The notes under the pieces are model-generated. The model ran no database searches. It was not told the origin of the DNA and saw nothing but the letters and a program-made list of their open reading frames with translations. A program made the translations under genes and the position numbers. A DNA stretch of 5,669 bases from an uncultured Lachnospiraceae bacterium (GTDB lineage: Bacteria > Bacillota > Clostridia > Lachnospirales > Lachnospiraceae), in NCBI GenBank assembly GCA_902773445.1, contig CACYEU010000195.1, positions 1-5,669 of the forward strand, given 5' to 3'. Numbering within the stretch: position 1 is the first letter of the stretch; every line of letters begins with the position of its first letter. Positions 1 to 4,914 of the stretch are shown piece after piece.

Positions 1-1179
1 ACCGACTGCGCCGCTTGTCGCAAGCGCGATCTCGTGGAAATCAACGGTCTCATCGAGATGAACGCCTTTCGCGTGGACCTTCAGAATATCGATACGGCCT
101 TTCAGGTCAGGCCGCTCGACAACGATCCGCCTGTCAAATCTGCCCGGGCGCAGCAGCGCCGGATCGAGCACTTCCGGCCGGTTCGTCGCAGCCAGGATCA
201 GCAGTCCCTTCTCGGTGTCAAAACCGTCCATCTCCGCCAGCAGCTGATTCAGTGTCTGCTCGCGCTCATCGTTGGAGACCATCGAATTGTCACGGCTCTT
301 TCCGATCGCATCGATCTCATCGATGAAGATGATGCACGGTGCGGCCTCCTGAGCCTGTTTGAACAGATCACGAACACGTGACGCACCGACGCCGACATAC
401 ATTTCGACAAATGCAGAGCCGGACAGTGAGAAGAACGGGACTCCGGCCTCTCCTGCGACAGCCTTCGCGAGCAGTGTCTTTCCTGTTCCGGGAGGGCCGA
501 CCAGCAGCGCGCCGCGCGGAAGTTTCGCGCCGACGCTGGTGTATTTCTGCGGATCGTGCAGGAAGTCAACAACTTCCCGAAGCGATTCTTCGGCTTCCTC
601 TTCGCCAGCCACATCGGCAAATGTCACGCCGGTCTTCTTTTCCATATAGACTTTGGCGTTGCTCTTTCCAACGCCCATCAGACCTCCGAAACCGCCTCCG
701 CCGCTGCTCTTAGATATCCTGCGCATCACGATCGACAGCAGGACCCAGATGATCACAAACGGCAGGATAAAGTTGATGAAAATGCTCGAGACCAGCTGCA
801 TGCCGGTATTCGGGATCTCTTTTTCAAATTCCACGCCGGCCTTGTACAGCGTCTCCTTCAGGTCTTTGTCCTCTACGACACCTGTCGTGTAGGTCTTGTT
901 CTGGTTCGACATTTCCGAGATCGACGCGTCATCGCCGGTCACTTTCTTTGGATAGATCGTGATCTTCTCCGAGCCGATCTTGACCCTCTCGACCTCGCCG
1001 CGCTCGACCATATTCAGGAATTTGTTGTAGGAGATCTCCTTGCTCGAGCCGTTGCCGATCTGCGTGATCAGTGACATGGCAAGCCATGACAACAGCAGCG
1101 CCACGCCAAGCAGATACCCGCGCTGACGCCGTCTGTTTCCGCGATTCGGATCGTCGTTCTGATTATTGTTATTATTCAT
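1..1179 (-). CDS. ftsH: ATP-dependent zinc metalloprotease FtsH, N-terminal part (cut by window edge)
   Basis: FtsH is a membrane-anchored hexameric AAA+ protease that extracts and degrades damaged membrane proteins and some short-lived cytosolic regulators. Reading the minus strand from ATG at 1179-1177 gives 393 uninterrupted codons to the window edge. Seen in order: an Asn-rich, then Arg-rich cytosolic start; TM1 at about residues 21-38; an extracytoplasmic domain at about 40-127; TM2 at about 129-151; a Gly-rich linker (SSGGGGFGG, 158-166); then the AAA+ domain with Walker A GPPGTGKT (228-235), Walker B IIFIDE (283-288), DEREQTLNQLL (304-314) and second-region-of-homology RPGRFDR with Arg fingers R344 and R347. 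The pore loop reads MYVGVGAS, so Tyr261 stands where E. coli has Phe. The HEXXH protease domain would lie outside the window; usual total length is 600-700 residues. The start is supported by AGAAAGGA 8 nt upstream and a consensus promoter. It is transcribed divergently from the NhaC-type antiporter gene. Identity is certain at family level. Confidence 0.97.
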   Translation of the reverse strand, partial: MNNNNNQNDDPNRGNRRRQRGYLLGVALLLSWLAMSLITQIGNGSSKEISYNKFLNMVERGEVERVKIGSEKITIYPKKVTGDDASISEMSNQNKTYTTGVVEDKDLKETLYKAGVEFEKEIPNTGMQLVSSIFINFILPFVIIWVLLSIVMRRISKSSGGGGFGGLMGVGKSNAKVYMEKKTGVTFADVAGEEEAEESLREVVDFLHDPQKYTSVGAKLPRGALLVGPPGTGKTLLAKAVAGEAGVPFFSLSGSAFVEMYVGVGASRVRDLFKQAQEAAPCIIFIDEIDAIGKSRDNSMVSNDEREQTLNQLLAEMDGFDTEKGLLILAATNRPEVLDPALLRPGRFDRRIVVERPDLKGRIDILKVHAKGVHLDETVDFHEIALATSGAVG

Positions 1180-1187
1180 AATGAATT

Positions 1188-1195
1188 TCCTTTCT
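1188..1195 (-). promoter_or_regulatory. Ribosome binding site of ftsH
   Basis: On the minus strand this reads AGAAAGGA, with 8 nt to the ATG at 1179. It fixes the ftsH start. Confidence 0.8.
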
Positions 1196-1206
1196 TTCCA
1201 ATTTAC

Positions 1207-1235
1207 ATTATAGAAATTTTGGCGCGTCTTTGCAA
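1207..1235 (-). promoter_or_regulatory. Sigma-A-type promoter of ftsH (TTGCAA-17-TATAAT)
   Basis: On the minus strand the -35 box TTGCAA (1235-1230) is followed by a 17-bp spacer and a perfect -10 box TATAAT (1212-1207). Transcription would begin near position 1200, giving a leader of about 20 nt that holds little beyond the ribosome binding site. No CIRCE element (heat-shock HrcA operator) was seen. The -35 box is shared with the promoter on the other strand. Assignment is by match to the consensus; it is not measured. Confidence 0.75.
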
Positions 1236-1257
1236 CTGCGCACCACAGTGTTATAAT
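1230..1257 (+). promoter_or_regulatory. Sigma-A-type promoter of the antiporter gene (TTGCAA-16-TATAAT, extended -10)
   Basis: The -35 box TTGCAA (1230-1235), a 16-bp spacer and a perfect -10 box TATAAT (1252-1257) precede the antiporter gene. The bases TGT just before the -10 make an extended -10 (TGnTATAAT), which usually strengthens a promoter. The start of transcription is expected near 1264, leaving a leader of about 56 nt. No riboswitch fold was recognised in that leader. TTGCAA is its own reverse complement and also serves as the -35 of the ftsH promoter. Confidence 0.75.
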
Positions 1258-1302
1258 GAGGCGGACGCAGGTATGACCGCACGGTTCTGTGATACGGCAA
1301 AC

Positions 1303-1310
1303 GGAAGGAG
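1303..1310 (+). promoter_or_regulatory. Ribosome binding site of the NhaC-type antiporter gene
   Basis: GGAAGGAG lies 9 nt before the ATG at 1320 and selects that start over other candidate start codons upstream. Confidence 0.85.
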
Positions 1311-1319
1311 AACAATCAA

Positions 1320-2630
1320 ATGGCAACTAAAAAACCAAACGGCAAAGCATTGCTGCCGATCCTCATTTTTCTGGTCCTCTATCTCGGGAGCGGCATTTAT
1401 TTCGAATACATCAATCCAAAAAAAGGCCAGATGGGCTTCTATATCATGTCCGTCGTGGTCGCGTTCGGAATCGCGCTGATCGTCGCATTTCTGCAGAACA
1501 GGAAACTGACATTCAACCAGAAAGTCCATATCTGCGCGCAGGGGATCGGCGATGACAATATCGTGATCATGCTGTTCATTTTCCTGATGGCAGGCGCGTT
1601 CAGCGGACTCGCAAGCGAGGCGGGCGGCGCTGAAAGCACCGCCAATCTGATGCTTTCGATCATTCCCGGCAAATTCGTCGTGCCCGGGCTCTTTGTGATC
1701 GCCTGTCTGATCTCAATGGCCATGGGAACCAGTGTCGGCACGATCACGGTCCTTGTACCGATCGCGGCCGCGATCAGCCACAGCATCCAGATCCCGATGG
1801 CGATGATCGTCGGAACCGTTGTCGGCGGCGCGATGTTCGGTGACAACCTCTCGGTCATTTCTGACACGACGATCGCCGCGACCAGAACCCAGGGCGTCGA
1901 AATGAAAGACAAGTTCAAAGTCAATTTCAAGATCGCTCTTCCGGCCGCTCTGATCACGATCGCGATCCTCGTGGTCTATTCATTCCGCAACCCGGCCGCG
2001 ACACTTGATCACTATGACTTTAATATCTGGCTTGCGCTGCCCTATTTCATCGTTCTGATCTTAGCGCTCGTCGGTTTAAATGTCTTTCTGGTCCTCGGAC
2101 TCGGCATCTTCCTGTTCTTCCTGATCGGCGGTGCCGCCGGAACGATCAGTTTTTCCTCGGCGTTTCTCGCGATGGGCGACGGCACAAGCAGCATGTTCGA
2201 AACGATGATCGTCACGATCCTTGTCGCCTCGATCAGCGCCCTGATGAAAGAATACGGCGGATTTGAAGCGATCCTCGCTGTGATCCGCAAACACGCGAAG
2301 AGCCGCAAAGGCGGTATGTTCGGAATCCTTGCGCTGACCGGGCTGATGGATGTCGCGACAGCAAACAATACAGTCGCGATCGTGATCGCAGCTCCGATCG
2401 CCAAAGAGATCGCCGGCGAGTACGATGTCGAGCCGAAGAAGGTCGCGTCACTGCTCGACACATCTTCGTGTATCTTCCAGGGACTGATCCCGTACGGCGC
2501 ACAGCTTCTTGTTGCCGCGGGTATCGCGAAGATCTCGAGCGTCCAGATCATGCCGTTTTTGTTCTATCAGTTCCTTCTGACGATCTGCCTGATCATTTCG
2601 ATTTTGGTCGACAAGAAGAAGGCGGAGTAA
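1320..2630 (+). CDS. nhaC: NhaC-family Na+/H+ antiporter
   Basis: A complete 436-residue polytopic membrane protein. NhaC-family carriers exchange Na+ for H+ across the cytoplasmic membrane; the wider family also includes MleN, which couples malate/lactate exchange to Na+/H+, so the exact substrate is open. Seen in the sequence: about 10-11 hydrophobic segments starting at residues 10-28 and 40-58, short charged termini, and the family signature GDNLSVISDTTIAAT (174-188), whose Asp175, Asp182 and neighbouring Thr residues are the likely ion-site region. Gly/Ser-rich GTSVGTITVLVPIA (136-149) and the second-half segments GLMDVATANNT (341-351) and DTSSCIFQGLIPYGAQ (380-395) fit the inverted-repeat carrier architecture. 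Length is near the usual 430-480. The start is supported by GGAAGGAG and an extended -10 promoter; a strong hairpin follows the stop, so the gene is probably a single-gene transcript. The coding sequence is very rich in GATC (about 35 sites by hand count). Family is confident, substrate is not. Confidence 0.92.
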   Translation: MATKKPNGKALLPILIFLVLYLGSGIYFEYINPKKGQMGFYIMSVVVAFGIALIVAFLQNRKLTFNQKVHICAQGIGDDNIVIMLFIFLMAGAFSGLASEAGGAESTANLMLSIIPGKFVVPGLFVIACLISMAMGTSVGTITVLVPIAAAISHSIQIPMAMIVGTVVGGAMFGDNLSVISDTTIAATRTQGVEMKDKFKVNFKIALPAALITIAILVVYSFRNPAATLDHYDFNIWLALPYFIVLILALVGLNVFLVLGLGIFLFFLIGGAAGTISFSSAFLAMGDGTSSMFETMIVTILVASISALMKEYGGFEAILAVIRKHAKSRKGGMFGILALTGLMDVATANNTVAIVIAAPIAKEIAGEYDVEPKKVASLLDTSSCIFQGLIPYGAQLLVAAGIAKISSVQIMPFLFYQFLLTICLIISILVDKKKAE

Positions 2631-2666
2631 ACATACTTCCGAAGTAGTGTAAAAACAAATATTATG

Positions 2667-2699
2667 TAAAAATACTCCCCTGAAAAGGGAGTATTTTTA
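2667..2699. terminator. Bidirectional rho-independent terminator between convergent genes
   Basis: A 13-bp perfect stem pairs 2667-2679 with 2687-2699 around a 7-nt loop (CTGAAAA). The core is ACTCCC/GGGAGT, flanked by five A on the left arm and five T on the right, so a U-run follows the GC-rich stem in both directions. It lies 36 nt after the antiporter stop and 22 nt after the stop of the leftward membrane-protein gene, and can serve both. Confidence 0.93.
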
Positions 2700-2721
2700 T
2701 GAAATACAAGGTATTTACTCC

Positions 2722-3552
2722 TCAGGATCCGGCCTGCGGATCCAGGTGATTTCTTCTGCGGATCATATAGCAGATTCCGTAACTCATAAATATGCCGGCG
2801 AGGACGATCAGCGCATAAATCATATAGTAAGCTGCGCCGGTGCCGAATCTGCCGGCAATCGCGGTCAGGAATGATCCCGGAGACGGGCCGTTCAGAAATC
2901 CGTAGTTGACATCAAATGCCCTGTCAAATGGAATCATCAAAGCGGCATAGACCGCCAGAAAAATGACCGGGATGTGAATACGCCGGATCGACGGTCTGAT
3001 CTGCCGCACGCGGATCGCGAAGATGGCATACATCATGATAGCGGTATGCGAGATAAAGCTTGCGGCTGAGATGACTGAAAACGGCGCATACATTGTCCAG
3101 TCAGGAAAGATCAGCGCGCACAACGCGCCGGCAATTCCGGGACAGAAAATCAATTCACCGGTGACCCGGCTGATCGTCTGTGCAGAAGCCCGGCCTGTGA
3201 TACTGCCGGAAGTCTGCCCTGCGCAAAGCTCTTCGTCCGCATGTCCGGAAAAATGTCTACCGGCCAGATAATGGATCACTGTCAGATAGGCTGAGATCGA
3301 GCAGATGTGCAGCGGCAGCGTATCGACTCCGTACGAACCGTCGGCGATCCGCCAGCCGCTCTCGAGCAAATGCGAGGCCAGCACAATGATTGCGAGGACG
3401 CCGGCCCAAACATTGTATCCGGCTGTTCTTTCGCAGACGTCTGTCTTATCCACGCGCACTCTTGCTCCTGCAGCACAGGCGACTGCTATTCCCGTCGCGC
3501 CGATCAAGAGCCAGACGATATGTTCTTGTCCGAACAATTCAAATCCATTCAT
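2722..3552 (-). CDS. YwaF/TIGR02206-type integral membrane protein (TMEM164-like)
   Basis: A complete 276-residue protein with six to seven predicted membrane segments. The start GFELFGQEHIVWLL, the segment LPLHICSISAYL (79-90), the GALCALIFPDW block (142-152), SHT with His169, and VNYGFL (215-220) match the TIGR02206/YwaF pattern, which belongs with the eukaryotic TMEM164 proteins. Bacterial members have no settled function; human TMEM164 has been reported to be an acyltransferase making polyunsaturated ether phospholipids. His82 and Cys84 of the LPLHIC motif are the residues to watch here; a catalytic role is inference only. Oddities: a hydrophilic loop of about 35 residues (98-132, Ser/Thr/Gly/Ala-rich) between two membrane segments, which I recall as only about ten residues in typical members, and no Shine-Dalgarno before the ATG. 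The family pattern begins near the N-terminus, so no later start is favoured. It is convergent with the antiporter gene and divergent from the acyltransferase operon. Confidence 0.85.
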   Translation of the reverse strand: MNGFELFGQEHIVWLLIGATGIAVACAAGARVRVDKTDVCERTAGYNVWAGVLAIIVLASHLLESGWRIADGSYGVDTLPLHICSISAYLTVIHYLAGRHFSGHADEELCAGQTSGSITGRASAQTISRVTGELIFCPGIAGALCALIFPDWTMYAPFSVISAASFISHTAIMMYAIFAIRVRQIRPSIRRIHIPVIFLAVYAALMIPFDRAFDVNYGFLNGPSPGSFLTAIAGRFGTGAAYYMIYALIVLAGIFMSYGICYMIRRRNHLDPQAGS

Positions 3553-3558
3553 GGTTTA

Positions 3559-3587
3559 AGTTTATCGCTGCCCGGCAAAAAAGACAA
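3559..3587 (-). promoter_or_regulatory. Possible promoter of the YwaF-like gene, placed for leaderless transcription
   Basis: On the minus strand TTGTCT (3587-3582), a 17-bp spacer and TAAACT (3564-3559) give a moderate sigma-A-type promoter: four of six matches in each box, including the key T, A and final T of the -10. Only 6 nt separate the -10 from the ATG at 3552, so transcription would start at or next to the start codon. The lack of a Shine-Dalgarno fits this reading. A different promoter further upstream cannot be excluded. Confidence 0.4.
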
Positions 3588-3613
3588 ACATCAGTCACCA
3601 TTTGTAAAAACCA

Positions 3614-3643
3614 TTTCAAAATAAGCTGTTTATTTGTTATTAT
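3614..3643 (+). promoter_or_regulatory. Promoter of the acyltransferase-symporter operon (extended -10)
   Basis: TTTCAA (3614-3619), an 18-bp spacer and TATTAT (3638-3643) preceded by TGT, forming TGnTATTAT. Transcription would start near 3650, leaving a leader of about 25 nt. The surrounding spacer is AT-rich, unlike the coding regions on both sides. The -35 is a weak match; the extended -10 carries most of the case. Confidence 0.6.
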
Positions 3644-3664
3644 TAATAGTGATAACAGCCATCC

Positions 3665-3668
3665 GGAG
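3665..3668 (+). promoter_or_regulatory. Ribosome binding site of the acyltransferase gene
   Basis: GGAG lies 6 nt before the ATG at 3675. The next in-frame ATG (3696) has no purine-rich site, so 3675 is chosen. An open frame continues upstream to 3390, but it encodes Arg-rich low-quality sequence across the opposite-strand gene. Confidence 0.65.
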
Positions 3669-3674
3669 ACATTT

Positions 3675-4913
3675 ATGCCAAATCACACTGCACAGATGAA
3701 TAAGGATGACCGCCGCCGCCGGCGTGTATGGAATTTTCTGATACGTCCGGTGTCGTGGTGGCTGCGCCGTAATTTCGGCTTCTCATGCGACAGCAGCTTT
3801 GATCCGTCCGCGATCAAAGGTCCGCTGATCATCCTGATCAACCATACGAATGCGTGCGACCCGCTGTTCACTGCGGTCGCATTCCGCAATAAACCGCTGT
3901 CGTTTGTCGCAAGCGAGCATCTGCTGAGGCTTAAGCCCTGGGGCAGACTGCTCGACCGGTATTTCTATATCATCCCTCACAAAAAAGGACGCAGCGGCAA
4001 TCACACTTCGCAGATCTGCCGCGAACGTCTAGCGCGCGGTGAATCAGTCTTCCTGTGTGCCGAGGGCGAACAGACCTGGAACGGTCTTCCGCTTCCCGCG
4101 AAACCGCACACAGGCAGCCTGATCAAGAACAGCAGCGCAACGCTTGTGACTTACCGGATCGACGGCGGGTATCTTGCGAGACCGCGGTGGTCCGTACTTA
4201 ACAGAAAAGGGCGCGTCTATGCGCATCCGATCGGAATCTATCCGCCCGGGCAGCTGGCCGGAATGAGTGTTGAGGAGATCGACGCTCTGATAAAACGCGA
4301 TCTGGGCTTTGATGTCTGGGAATGGCAGAAAGCAAGAGGCAGCGATCCGATACATTTTATCTGCAAAAAAGGCGGCGCGGCTGTCGGTCTTGAGAAGGCG
4401 GTCTGCTCCTGCCCGTCCTGCGGAAAGATCGGTGAACTGACAACAGAGGGCGATACGATCTCATGCAGCTGCGGCTTCAGTGTTAAATGGAGTGAGACCG
4501 GATTCTTCGAACCGGCCGAACCGTTCGAAACGATCGTCGACTGGGAAGCTTATGACCGTGCGGCAATCGCGGGTTTTCTGAATAGCGGTCACCCTGCCTT
4601 TGCGGACCGCGGCCCTGATCATACCGATCTGTGGCCGGGCGACGCGGAAGTCACGCTCCGTCTGATCAACGATGATCACACAGACACCGAACTTTGCACG
4701 GAAACGCTGTCGATCGATTTTGTCGGCGGCCGGCCCGTCCTGATGATCGGCGGTTTCAAATTCGATCTGGCTGCGGTCACCGGACTGGCTATGATCCTTG
4801 ACAATCGGATCGTCTTCACAGTCGGCGGCTTTTACTATGAGCTGCGGGCAGAGAATACAAACTTAAGGAAATACCTGATCGCATGGGAAGAGTACAGAAA
4901 GGGAGAGTCGTAA
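3675..4913 (+). CDS. PlsC-like phospholipid acyltransferase with zinc ribbon and beta-rich C-terminal region
   Basis: A 412-residue protein in three parts. Part one, about 1-230, is a lysophospholipid-type acyltransferase domain: a basic start (DDRRRRR, 11-17), a membrane-leaning helix (RPVSWWLRRNFGF), the catalytic HX4D motif as NHTNACD (H57, D62), and FLCAEGEQTWNG (126-137) in the place of the FPEGTRS block that binds the acceptor phosphate. PlsC enzymes acylate lysophosphatidate at the cytoplasmic membrane. Part two, 244-266, is a zinc ribbon: C244, C246-x2-C249 and C264-x-C266, with CPSCG and SCSCGF as knuckles. Part three, about 280-412, is rich in short beta-like stretches and ends in a charged helix; it resembles a PH-like fold only by eye. 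Plain PlsC is about 200-260 residues, so the additions are substantial. The symporter gene follows after 1 nt, making an operon. Acyltransferase class is fairly sure; the acceptor lipid is unknown, and the altered block (EGEQ rather than EGTR) warns against assuming lysophosphatidate. Confidence 0.85.
   Translation: MPNHTAQMNKDDRRRRRVWNFLIRPVSWWLRRNFGFSCDSSFDPSAIKGPLIILINHTNACDPLFTAVAFRNKPLSFVASEHLLRLKPWGRLLDRYFYIIPHKKGRSGNHTSQICRERLARGESVFLCAEGEQTWNGLPLPAKPHTGSLIKNSSATLVTYRIDGGYLARPRWSVLNRKGRVYAHPIGIYPPGQLAGMSVEEIDALIKRDLGFDVWEWQKARGSDPIHFICKKGGAAVGLEKAVCSCPSCGKIGELTTEGDTISCSCGFSVKWSETGFFEPAEPFETIVDWEAYDRAAIAGFLNSGHPAFADRGPDHTDLWPGDAEVTLRLINDDHTDTELCTETLSIDFVGGRPVLMIGGFKFDLAAVTGLAMILDNRIVFTVGGFYYELRAENTNLRKYLIAWEEYRKGES
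4898..4905 (+). promoter_or_regulatory. Ribosome binding site of the GltS-like gene, deciding a TTG start
   Basis: AAAGGGAG lies inside the last codons of the acyltransferase gene and 9 nt before TTG at 4915. In this frame TGA occurs at 4876-4878 and no ATG or GTG lies between it and 4915, so TTG is the only start that fits. Confidence 0.8.
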
Positions 4914-4914
4914 T

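Noticed and set aside
556..1074. 172-codon open frame on the plus strand across ftsH
   Set aside because: It is the antisense shadow of the FtsH coding sequence; its residues are not like any family I know.
1264..1319. Possible sodium-sensing riboswitch in the antiporter leader
   Set aside because: The leader is only about 56 nt and shows just weak 3-4 bp pairings; nothing like a known ion-sensing fold could be made out.
1219..1479. Small plus-strand frame (with an internal ATG at 1273) overlapping the start of the antiporter gene
   Set aside because: It begins upstream of the mapped -10 box, has no convincing ribosome binding site at 1273, and runs out of frame through the conserved antiporter N-terminus.
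1439..1957. 172-codon open frame on the minus strand inside the antiporter gene
   Set aside because: It is antisense to a clearly recognised NhaC-family protein and follows from the C/G-ending codon bias; no ribosome binding site or family resemblance.
2634..2646. Short palindrome TACTTCCGAAGTA just after the antiporter stop
   Set aside because: It leaves almost no loop for a stable hairpin and has no following T-run. The much stronger hairpin at 2667-2699 explains termination. An operator role cannot be excluded but has no support.
3390..3674. Upstream extension of the acyltransferase reading frame by 95 residues
   Set aside because: It runs antisense to the YwaF-like gene and through the AT-rich promoter spacer, encodes an Arg-rich peptide unlike any acyltransferase N-terminus, and lacks a ribosome binding site. 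The start at 3675 has GGAG and a promoter.
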